A stretch of 20,282 bases of DNA from Chara braunii. Lineage: Eukaryota > Streptophyta > Charophyceae > Charales > Characeae. Location of the stretch: positions 942,199-962,480 of the forward strand of contig BFEA01000210.1 in NCBI GenBank assembly GCA_003427395.1, given 5' to 3'. This document shows positions 1 through 10,730 of the stretch, piece by piece; positions within the stretch are counted from its first letter, which is position 1; each line of letters begins with the position of its first letter. Both the position numbers and the translations under genes were made by a program. The notes under the pieces were generated by a model, which was not told the origin of the DNA, ran no database searches, and saw only the letters and a program-made list of their open reading frames with translations.

Positions 1-695
1 TCCCCCCCCCCCCCCCCCCCCCCCCCTCCCTTCTTAAAGAACCATTTGTTTGCAGTGAGTGGTGTGCATGTGTTTAGGGGCAATGAAGGGGTGTTGACGG
101 CACTCGGACGTTTCTGTTGATCCTTTCACCGGTTCATTACAAGATGACATGATGCGGGGTGGTGTTGGACGGTAAACTGGGAGCTCTGTGTGCTCTGCAT
201 CGGGCTGGAGAACAATGCAAGGGGATTATACTGGAGTTAATGGGATGATGTTCATGTGCAAGCTTAAGATGTCCAATGGAAATATAATTTTGAGGTGGTT
301 GAACCGTTGAAGTGGTAATGGTGAAAATTGTCCCGTGCCTACAAAGAGAGACTGCACAGAGGTTCAGAACGAGGTCCCTTCATAAGCGGCAGAAAAGCTG
401 TTCCTGGTTCATGCAGCTGTTCCTGTGCAGAATGGGTCTGGACGAGAGAGGGGCCACTTTGAGTCTGTGATTGGTTGTACCTGTGTGTGGCGAGAAGGCA
501 TGGGGTACCAGGTAGAGCAGCCAAGGTGAAAAGACGGAAAAGATGTATAAAGTTATTAAGTAATATAAACCCACCACTACGTCCCAAAAAATTGAACCAA
601 CCACTGCTGACAGGCGAAAGTCCGTGGTCACCAGATTGTGAATCCAAGGGACCAGCTGAAAAATGACAGCTGGTCTGGTGGTGACCAGGGAGGGG

Positions 696-857
696 AAAAG
701 TGGTAGTGGTGGTTTAGTGACAAGTGAGCAGCGGTTCCTGGTTCATGCAGCTGTTCCTGGTTCATGTAGCTGAATGAAAAGTGGTAGTGGTGGTTTAGTG
801 ACAAGTGAGCAGCTGTTCCTGGTTCATGCAGCTGTTCCTGGTTCATGTAGCTGAATG
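696..857. repeat. Two tandem 81-bp units with nested 19-bp repeats
   Basis: Copies 696-776 and 777-857 differ at about one base (gcGgttcc versus gcTgttcc). Each ends in two 19-bp units of the form cagctgttcctggttcatg. A related pair of the 19-bp unit lies at 397-425. The inverted pair 650-658/667-675 (gaccagctg/cagctggtc) sits just upstream. Confidence 0.9.
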
Positions 858-1179
858 TTACGCGCATGTGACTGTTTTCGGACGAGGAGTTGAGATTCTG
901 ATGGAGTCGAGTGCATCCGATGTTTACCCTTTCAGGAAAAGAACTCAGCACTTGTAATCCAGAGCTGAGCTAAGGACATGGAGTAATTAGAGGATGTGGA
1001 AGGAACCCGAAGAAAAAGTTGGATACGGTTGTTGTGGAGTCCTGTGGATTAGGTTCGAGTTACTTTTATGAATGGGGGTGTTGCTTCCCTCAGTAGAATG
1101 GATCTCTCAGCTTTGGTCTAATGCCTTTTTTTTTCCCTTTTTGTTACAACTTAACAAGTGAACAAGGTAGGCTGTGGTG

Positions 1180-1207
1180 GCACAAGAGGCAGTAGAGCCT
1201 CTTGTGC
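1180..1207. repeat. Perfect 11-bp hairpin inside a 20-bp direct repeat pair
   Basis: Arms gcacaagaggc and gcctcttgtgc surround a 6-nt loop. The hairpin lies between two identical 20-bp copies of cagctttggtctaatgcctt at 1108-1127 and 1214-1233. Each copy is followed by a homopolymer run (T, then C). Confidence 0.85.
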
Positions 1208-1515
1208 AACTCACAGCTTTGGTCTAATGCCTTCCCCCCCCCCCCCCCCCCCCCCCTCTTTATACATATAAAGCAAACTATTCCAGAATCCAGATACATT
1301 GATGATCATTATTACATGAATGAAAACATCTATTAGTGAAGACTGTATACCTTCGATAGTCCCACACGAAAAACCAATTAAAAGGTAACCTACATGGCCA
1401 ATAGAACTACAAGGTTGTTTTTTAATCCAAATTTAGATAGATCAATTTCTCAATTTGCAGAAATTTCACACAGTGAAGTCTTTTTCTTGAAACTTTAACT
1501 CAAATTTTAATATGG

Positions 1516-1597
1516 CTGCATGGTTATCGTCACCACAGCCTCCGCTTTGCCTCTTGTGTTGGAGAATGCGGAGGCTGTGGCGACAATAACCATGCAG
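1516..1597. repeat. 30-bp inverted repeat (hairpin)
   Basis: Arms 1516-1545 and 1568-1597 pair with two mismatches in 30 across a 22-nt loop. The size would suit a small foldback element or a small-RNA hairpin. It ends about 95 bp before exon 1. Confidence 0.85.
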
Positions 1598-1690
1598 TGC
1601 AGTCATGCATAGATGTGCAGAGTGCTGTACAGAAAAATAAATAAATACTGTTATATGCGACGCGGTGCACCTCTTGTATCTGTTTTGCAG

Positions 1691-1763
1691 CCAGGAAGAT
1701 AGGTTTTCCGGTGATATTGAAGCCTGCAGCTGGTGGCGGAGGCAAGGGCATGCGAGTTGCGTG
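1691..1763 (+). CDS. PCCA: Exon 1 (of those seen): ATP-binding glycine loop
   Basis: The acceptor TTTTGCAG precedes 1691 and the donor GTACGTAA starts at 1764. The frame opens with two bases of an Ala codon, then reads RKIGFPVILK and PAAGGGGKGMRVA, and ends with two bases of a Trp codon. The Lys of VILK matches AccC K159, which contacts ATP, and GGGGKGM is the flexible phosphate loop of the ATP-grasp fold. The phase means a preceding exon must end in one coding base. Confidence 0.9.
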
Positions 1764-4329
1764 GTACGTAATAGGTTGCCCAAGGGTGCGGCCCTGCTCC
1801 CACACTGCGTGCTTTCGGTGTCCAAAGACTCCAAACATGGATATCGTTCACGTTCTTTCTCCTTGCTCCGTTCTCCATCTCCATCTTTGTCAAGCTAGCG
1901 GGGGGTTACCCGGGTTAGGCTTGACTCTTGTCATCTCTCTGTTCTTTTTGTCCGCCGTTGCTACTTTGTACGGTAATGGGTTCGGTGGCTCTGATTCTAC
2001 TCTCGTACTTGGGAAGATTGAGAGAAATGCCTAGTAGCCGTGTGGCCGCCGACGGTCATCGGAAGCTAGTGGAGAGAAGCATCTGGTCTAGCTGTTTGGC
2101 CCGTAGTCAATGGCAGCTAGTGGAGAGAAGCATCTGGTTTGGCCAGAAAGCAATGTAAGCAAGAGGGTGTGGCATTTAGTGCTTCAATGAGGCTCGAGAG
2201 AGGCCCTCGTTTTTTTCAGGGGTGGTAACATCATTTACAGCTTCTGTTTTGATGAGTCATGATGAATACCATTTCTGTCTCGTCTTTTTTTACTTTATAA
2301 AGAGTGACGGCCTGTTAGATAGCATCATTGAATGATTGAACGGACCGGCCCCAGGCAATTGAGAATGATTGTATTCTCTTCTATCTGATGCGGGGGGATT
2401 TGCTTCTCTTCAATGTGATGCGGGACCATGTGATGCGGGGGGATTTGATTGTGTTCCTTGGATCTGTATGTTTTAGGAATGAAGATGATGTAACAGAGGG
2501 CTTCAATCTTTGCAAGTATGAAGCAATGTCAAGTTTCGGTGACAATCGGATTTTCATTGAACGGTGAGTAAGAAATACTAAGGATTTACTGTGTCCGTTC
2601 TGTAACTTCTGTTCCATCACGCGTAATCTCGTTTGTTCGACTTTGTTGCGGTCTCATTTGATTTTGCAAAACATAAATATTATGAGGTTTGTGGTTTACA
2701 GAAAGAAAACGAAAAACAGCTCTACAGTCTATGGTACACAGTGTAGGTCGGGCCGTCTCATTAACCCCCCCCAAAAAGGAGCTGTACAGGTTGTGGGTCC
2801 TTTCTATTCAATCAATTTTATTAAATTTTGATGCGATGGTGGCTCTACAATTTTTTTTATTTTTTTTTTCTGTTCGGTTTGTGCTTCTTGTTTGCAGAGA
2901 TCTGCTAGGAATTTAGAATGTGATACAGCTCTTGGTGCAGCGCACTATGCCATGGTTTTGTCCTTGGAGCTCTCTCTCTAGTCGTCTTTTGACTGTTAAA
3001 TACATGTGGTCAAGTGCAAACTTGCTGCTGCTCTCTTCTTTCTGTTCCCTATGTGAGCAAGGCCATGCGGTCCCGCTCCGGGCTCATTACGTGTTGCCAG
3101 TATTCTTGCTTTGTTCTTAACTTTTCAAGTTTTAACTCACTTTCAGATGGTTGTGTCATATGCACATGCAGATACCTGGAGGAACCACGACATGTTGAGA
3201 TTCAAATCATGGCCGACAACTTTGGGAACATGGTTCGTTCATCCTTCTCCTCTTCCCTCCGCTCCTCTCCTCTCCTCTCCTCTCCTTTTTTATACTGTCC
3301 TCTCCTTGGGAACATGGCAGACTTTTCTTGCCTTTGCTGCCAGGCTGGGGCCTCTTTTCGGTGGACATTCTGATTTAGCACAAAGCATGGCAGCAACGCA
3401 TACACGGCCTTGAAAATAAAGTCCTCTGTTCATTAATGAACCAGATTGCAAACCGTAAACACGCAAAGGTCGAAACTTGTATATGATTCAAACCGTGATT
3501 TTTAATCGAAACTGGTTAATGAACCAGATTTGAATCGGTGAACACAGTAAGCGTGGCCCGTCGAGACTTGTATATGAAGAGAAGGGTAAGCCGGGTGGCT
3601 ACACCCTCTCAAAGAAGCCAACAGAAAGCAATCAAGTCGGACACAACTGCTGCTGTTCATGAGCACAGCCTCAACGACAACCATCTGAGCAATCTGATGA
3701 TTTGTGCAGGGGATTGTGGGGGGGGGCGCAATGTTAACAATTTGTTATTAAGGGTTCAGCATCTGCATGCAGTACGTTCTGCATGGAAATTGCATTCTTA
3801 GGCAGTTGGGGGCAATCACCCCAACCCTCCCAGTTGTCATGTCACTTGAGTGAACCTCTGCAAGTAAACGGGACCTTGGCTTCTCGGGAATGCAGGGGCT
3901 TGCACTAAAAGGGGAACAGAAAAAATTGATAGTAGTAAAAATTGATCACCCTCTAGGAAATTTGAAATTCCAGGGATGCCTCTGTGCAGTTGTGGTTTAG
4001 GGTTCTAGAACCCTAAACCACCGTGTGTGGGGGTACCAATTAACCATACGAGGAGTTGCTTGCAAAGCGGCGTTGCAAATGTGCATGCAGCTAAAAGCAT
4101 GCGACTTAATCAATATATATGTTTTGGATTTGTCTGCCGGATGGAGGTTGTGTTACAATTTGCTGCCTCAGGTTCCGTATGTTGGATTTGCCCCCTCTTG
4201 ATATGGAGGTCATGTTGCAATTCCTTAAGAAACAGTTCAGTTACCGTTACTTCCTTGCGTTTCTTACTTTCTTATGTTTCTTACAAGTTCTCTTGTGGTG
4301 CACGTGTGTGTGTGTGTGTGTGGGTGTGT

Positions 4330-4424
<95 letters not shown>

Positions 4425-6997
4425 GCTTTGTTTTGATATGTTTCAAACACAGATATACTTCCCCGAGCGGGAGTGTTCAGTACAGCGACGAAAACAAAAG
4501 GTGATCCCAGCACATATCACCCAGACCCGGACACAGTGACACTGACCCCGAGGCCGGAGCCCATAGTGCATCCCAAGGACACTTAACACACAAATGGTAA
4601 CCGATTGAAGGTGTCCCAACTCCCCAACTGCATCGATAAAGCACTGAAAGTTTGAAACTGAACTATGAACGCCGGAGTCCCAGTTGGAGGCCAGATATAC
4701 TTCCCAGTTTTTATAGGCATTACTAAGGCGTTGGAAAGTTTTTATAGGCATTGGAGGAACAAGGGACATGGGAGAACAGATGAGGATTGAAGGTCCAACG
4801 TTGGTGCAGTCGTTAGTACGTCCTGTCAAAGAGAGAGAGGGAGTCAATACTGTTAAGATAGGATAAACGAGTGGAGCTATAAATGAGTGGAGCTATCTAT
4901 GAAGCTGTCAGGTCCCAGATAGTAATGAAATGGGAGTGAACCCACATCAATAGGATTGTCCCTCCCCTATTCTGCTGGGGGCATGTTCCTGGACTCGTAT
5001 CGACGTCTTTTCTTCAGAGCACACGCACGCTATTACGCCCCTGTTTTTTCCCCCCAGATGTCTGTCCCCCTTGCTCTGCAGCTGTACCCCCCATGACCTT
5101 TGCATGATCTTTTATTGAACCCTGCGAATAGTATTCTCGATGTCTCTCTTCCTTGTTGCATGAACAGAAAAATTTATGCTGTTGTGTTATCGCAGCATCA
5201 AAACGAAATCTCGACACTCTACAGAGGCTGGATTGCAGGTGCTTTTTCCCTCTAATGCGGCAATTATGCCGCTTTTCTTTTATTGTTTGAAGAGATTCCG
5301 TGCGGCTAACTTTTTTTTTGGTCGGTTGAAGAGAGTCCGCGCTGCATAGTTCATTTTGATATGTGATGTTCGTCCGATATCAATGAAACTTGGTTATACC
5401 TAGTTCATTGTCATATGAGAGATTGCTATGTGTGTTTCTTATCTCGAGATGGGTTGGGTTGCTGTGCTCTGCTTTTTGTTTCAATAAAATATTTCATGAC
5501 CTCCGGTGATGGAAGGCGAAGCGTTCATCTTGAAGTTGGCAAGCGGAAATAAAAGGGTGGTGGGGGGGGGGGGGGTTGAACCATCGACCTTATTCATCTC
5601 CTTCCGAAGAGGTTTCTGCTTGGATTGGCAGGCCAGGCTTGGAGGTAGTGGTGGTTCTGCATTCCGACTCGCTTATTCACACTTGTTACACATGCAAACA
5701 GTGAGACAGCAAACTGGCGACATGCGCCCACACAGTACTCGAAGATATCGTAACCAGATATGAGTTCTCTTCCAACTGGCTATGGCGACTGTGCGCCTAT
5801 ACAACTCACTGTTCACACTCAAGATCACCCTGGATGTCCCACACGCAACACTCGGTGTTCATACACAACACACACACACTAGGCTATGGCTATGGCAGCG
5901 TTAGCTGCCACTACCCTATCGCTACACTACACTTCTCTGCCCACTTCGTCTTCGGGCGCACTGCAGACCTCCTCGCACAAGCTGCTGAGGCAGCGCTTCC
6001 GCATGGCATCCGCAGGAATGAATGAATGGCTGGACGCAGCCTCTTGATTTATACTTCTGCGCTGCGTTGGTCTGCCCTGTATCCTTTGGCCCACGATGTG
6101 CACAGTCCCAGACGGTACTTGCTTGACTGGACCGGACTGGGCTACCTGGGCCTGCTGACTGGGCTAGGTGGACTACCACCACTTGACCACTTGCCTCTGC
6201 TGAACGCAGGCCAGCTCCGAAAGGCCAGTTCTAGAAACCTCTACGCTGGCCCTTCGGTACTGTAGCAGCTTCGACTTTGCCCTTTCAGGTAAGTAGCGGC
6301 TACGACCTTGACCCTTCAGGCAGTCTACAGCTACGACCTTAGAACTGTCTAGACTCCTACCCTACAGGTCTACAGTTCGAATCTCTTCTAAGCTGTGACC
6401 TACGACAATCTACCTACCACTGGCGTTTCGACAGGTCGCAGGTTCAAATCTACGGGTTGACCTCAATACTGTACACGGGTAAGATGGGGAACTAGGGATC
6501 GAGCCCTGGGACCTGCGTTCGCTACTGCGAATTGGTGAATACCGTTTCAGTTCAACAATATACGCCAGAACTTGGCTACCAGCCGGGCGGATCACCGTGT
6601 TTGCCCGGCCTTCCCGGCCGTGCAAGGACCATAGAAGGTCCCAGCAACAAAAAAAAAAAAAAAAGAGAGAAATCTGAAAACAAATTATGTTATGCTGCTT
6701 ATGAAGTTGGAACCATCCATTCACAGGGATCTATGCGGCAAGCGCTTGACCGTCTGAGTAGCATCCGAAGTCAGGTTAGTGCTGGTTGGAGGTACCACCA
6801 AACGCCTTTTTATCTCACGGTCGTCCGACCAGCAGAGTATGCAGTAGCTTTGGCTGAGTGCAAGAAGTTCATGCATACCATGTCTGCATGGTTTTCTATG
6901 TCAGCATTGTCAGGTGAACAGCACTGCGCAATGCACTAGCTCAAGGTCCATTGTTCCGAGATGCCAGTTTGGCGACCAGTAGCACTATGTAGATTTG

Positions 6998-7082
<85 letters not shown>

Positions 7083-7603
7083 TGTTAATGGTGCATTGTG
7101 AAATCCAAAGACTTCGGCAAGTTTGTTTTTGTGCTCTGCACACTTGTGCCTAGGCTACTCTTTCCTCTGCGGTGCCCTGCTTCTTTGATCGTTGGTGATC
7201 CATTTCTTAGCGTGGTTCCTTGGCCTCTCCAGCCCTTCTATTTTGTAACTTCCCTGTCTCCATGGTATTGTTTGATCTGGCATGATATGTCGATGGAGAA
7301 TGATGTCGCTCGTCATTGTGACCACCGATCTTCTTGCTGTTAGTATAAGTTGTTCTCTTGTGAAAGTAGTTGAGGTTCTCCTTCTGGATGATGGTCATTA
7401 TTTGTGGATTGCCCGGACACATGACTCTTGGGGCTTCTAGAGAGTAGTTCTTGGCCATGCGCAAATAGGGGCATTTGTCTGCTCGCTTGGAGGTGGCTGT
7501 AAAGATCTTGGGGAAGGGCAGAGGGCGAGAGGTGGAGGGAGGATATGGATAATGGGGTAAGGAGGCAGTTTTTCCATCGAATGTATCACATTTCTGCAGG
7601 CAA

Positions 7604-7674
<71 letters not shown>

Positions 7675-7704
7675 NAGCTCCTGTATCAACCACAAACTAT
7701 AGGA

Positions 7705-7795
<91 letters not shown>

Positions 7796-10637
7796 TCGGT
7801 GATCTCCACCTCCTGACATCAGCTTTTGGCAGGCCTTCACTGCTGGATCGGCAAAAGTGCAAGGAACACCTGTGTTTGGGGCCCGGCTTCCTCCATTTCG
7901 TGTATGATGGGTATTGTGTGCTGCTTGACCGCAGTCGCTCTTCTCATTTTCCTTTCGATCTCTTGGACTTGCACCTCTGTGGTAGTTTGTGGTTGTTTCC
8001 TTTCCATCTCCCCCGTTGTCCTTCCTGACGATCTTTCCTGTAGTCATCTTTCCAGCTTTGTGAATGTTGCCCAATGATCTGTTGAGTAATCCGGTCTATG
8101 ATTCATCTGAATCCATCAACAACGATGAATGATCTTGCCCACTAACTCCATACAACCTGTGCTGCCAAAATGTTGGACCTCATTTGTCGGTCTGTTTCTG
8201 TACTCTCCCAAATTTGACCCTTTTATGTTCTGTGGAATGTGTTACATACAGTTCATCAGGGACCCCCTTCGGCCGGACGGGAGGGTGTGTGAGTGTGTGT
8301 ACATATGATGTAATACTGTTTTTGCTGACTTGCCGGGAAAATAGGAACCGGACTGACGCTCCCCTGAACAGATATGGAGCCAGGTCCATAAGGACCTTTT
8401 TACACACGCACAAATAAAAAAAAAAGAAAAAAAAAAGAAAAAAAGAATGTGTTATGGTGGTCCTTGTGCGTGGTGCCTCACGTGAGGGGTATATAAAGGC
8501 AAATGATTGAGTCCTTGTCTATTCCCCTAGGGCAAAACGTCTTGTAGTGGCGTTCGGGTGTTAATCATCTCAGTTGGGTCAGAGACTCCAAGTGCTGGGT
8601 GAAATCCCCTGTGTGTTATTAACTTGTTAACACCGTATGGGATATGCGTTGTATTATTGGTGTCTGCTAGACATGATGGTTGTGCTTCACACATTCATGG
8701 GAATGCTGCATGCTCTGCTTGGTGCCAGCTTTTTTGAAGTTTTTTCTTCTTTGTTTCGTTTTTTTTAAGGTTTTTTCCATTTTTCTTTACCTTTTTTGGA
8801 TTTTGATGTTCTGGTTCTGGTTCGAGGTCGAGGTCGGGACCACCAGTTGTGGGACCGGTGGAACATCAGGAGGAAAGATGTGATGGTGCTGACAGCACAC
8901 CGCACCTTGCTTGCATTTTGTATTGCCATTCGCCCAATCGGCTGTTCAGCAAAATTCGCTATTTGGCATAGTATTCTCCATTCGCTATTCGCTATTCCAG
9001 AGAGTGGTACATAGTAGCACGGGACATGCATGTTTTTTTTCTACAGCTGCCTAACTTTTATAAAAGATGAGAGACATAAACAACGGATCTGAGTTCATTT
9101 AATAACAGATTCATTTCTGACCTGTATATTGAAACTTCATGGACTCGGCTGCAAACTCGAAAGCAAACTCGAAAGCACGGATCCGTTGTTTGACTTGGTT
9201 GGTGACTCGGTTGATGACATCATTTAACGAAAGCAAACTCGAAAGATGATGTTGTAAATGATGTCGTCAGCGGAGTCATCGACGGATCTGAGTCCGATTA
9301 TAACAGATTCTGAGAATTTCTGACCGTTAGATTAAAATTTGAAACTCTATAGAAATAATGAAAGCAAAAGTTGCAAAACTCAAAAAAAAAAAGTTGTTGT
9401 CGTCAACTGGGTTAATGAGTCATTGTCGTTATGTGAAGTATGAGAAGTGGTGCCGTTGGGAAGCTGAATGGATGACACGATTAGCTTGTGTTGTTGCATG
9501 TGTGCCCCCTCCTCTTTTTTGGGCGATGGTTCTGTGGAATGCTCCAGGTTGTCGAGGAGGCACCCAGCACTTGCGTTGATGCAGGACTTCGGAAGGCAAT
9601 GGGAGAAGCGGCGCTTCGCCTTGCTCAAGCTTCCGGCTATCGTTCTGCCGGTACATTTTCTCTTTTTTTTTTTTTGTCGCAATTCCATCCTCGGCTCTGT
9701 TCTTTGCAGTATCCAATTTCCTTCGTTGCTCTCTCCTTTTTTTTCATTTTGTGCCTTCCAAGTTCCAACCTAAAACAAAACCTGACGGTTTGAGCTCCGC
9801 ATCCATTCTGGGAAGAGAGTCAGTCTGGTTCGTATTCCACCGGCAAGTCAAGATTACAATTTGCACACACACTCCAATTCCTTCTTTGCTTTCGTTGTTG
9901 CTGTTATATTTTTCCCTTTTTACTGTCGTTTTCTGGCTGATCGTTCGATGTTTGGTTCTATTCTCTCCACTTCTCTCTCACATGGTTAAGTCAGACAGCT
10001 CGGCTGGGCAGATCCAGACAATCCAGTCCGGTGTGTGTGTCGTCTGGGTACCATTCATATGTCCCGATTGATCCTGACCAGGGAGGTTATCCTTTTCTTC
10101 AGAATTTTAAATTTTTACCTTTCCAACTTGTTTATACTAACTGCCTGAAGTTGTTTCACATATCTCTTTTATACATCTCTTTTTTTGTTTTTTTTGGGAG
10201 ACGCTCCGTTGCATTGGTGGGGAGCAGCACCTGCTGGAAACTGGGCCCAATGTCCGTGTGGACAAGTCATGGTACCCGCTTGACTTTTCCCGGCATTACG
10301 GACCGGGGATCCCTGACAGCATTGACTACTTCCGCCAGGACGAATTTTCAACTCTTAATAAAAATTTATATTCCCTCGAATTTGGGTCTGAACTTCCAGA
10401 TTTGTTTTTATTCTGATGGTACACAACGGATCTGTTTTTTTTTTTTTTTTTTTTTTTTTTTTGTTCAGAGCTTCGTTTTTTTTCTGTCTTTTTTGGAAAT
10501 TTGGTTCATATGACTTTATTTGTGAAGAAAATTTATACATCAATAATATTATTTTAATAAATTAATAGTTTTTTTATCTGGGCAGCGGTCCGTGCATTGA
10601 CCCAGACAGTGTGAGCGGTTGTCCAGAAGATCGTAAA

Positions 10638-10730
<93 letters not shown>

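Larger units (their letters stand above)
1..1690. other. Upstream region, probably intronic; no exon recognised
   Basis: Exon 1 opens in mid-codon, so this stretch should be an intron, possibly holding an earlier exon that I could not recognise. It begins with a poly-C run (2-26), has a second poly-C run (1234-1256), an 81-bp tandem repeat (696-857), hairpins at 650-675, 1180-1207 and 1516-1597, and a 20-bp direct repeat (1108-1127, 1214-1233). I see no match to the N-terminal part of biotin carboxylase. Confidence 0.6.
3233..4452 (+). other. Intron 3
   Basis: Phase 0 intron. Contents: a CTCCT pyrimidine repeat (3257-3288); an echo of the exon 3 end (3306-3317); two diverged direct copies starting ttaatgaaccagatt and ending acttgtatatga (3433-3486, 3516-3577); a 30-bp perfect palindrome (3992-4021); and a (GT)n tract (4304-4424). 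Confidence 0.85.
4501..9547 (+). other. Intron 4 (about 5 kb), repeat-filled
   Basis: Phase 0 intron, the longest in the window. In order: an echo of exon 4's start (4692-4705), short direct repeats (agtttttataggcatt at about 4706 and 4735; gagtggagctat at about 4869), poly-G (5562-5575), tRNA-like motifs and A-tail (5573-6664), (AG)n (7000-7080), two (CT)n tracts (7607-7674, 7708-7792), an LTR-like block (8171-8631), and nested repeats (9078-9385). No functional gene is recognised; the stretch 6665-6999 holds nothing I can name. Confidence 0.8.

Noticed and set aside
475-666. Frame with VARRHGVPGRAAKVKR, briefly considered as the preceding carboxylase exon
   Set aside because: It lacks the order of motifs before the ATP loop, there is no convincing splice pair, and it lies in repeat-rich DNA.
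4027-4539. 170-codon frame with Cys-Val and Thr-His repeats
   Set aside because: It is a read-through of the (GT)n tract. Only the ERECSVQRR end is real, and it belongs to exon 4.
5257-5272. Gcggca-atta-tgccgc hairpin followed by T-rich sequence, like a bacterial terminator
   Set aside because: It is in a eukaryotic intron, with only 6 bp of stem and a T run interrupted by C; no role is supported.
7207-8074. Long minus-strand open frames (up to 200 codons) across the CT tracts, with possible gag-like flanks
   Set aside because: Their length comes from stop-free CT/AG repeats. The unique flanks show no zinc knuckle, protease or polymerase motif, and the continuous frame breaks with stops in 7807-8100.
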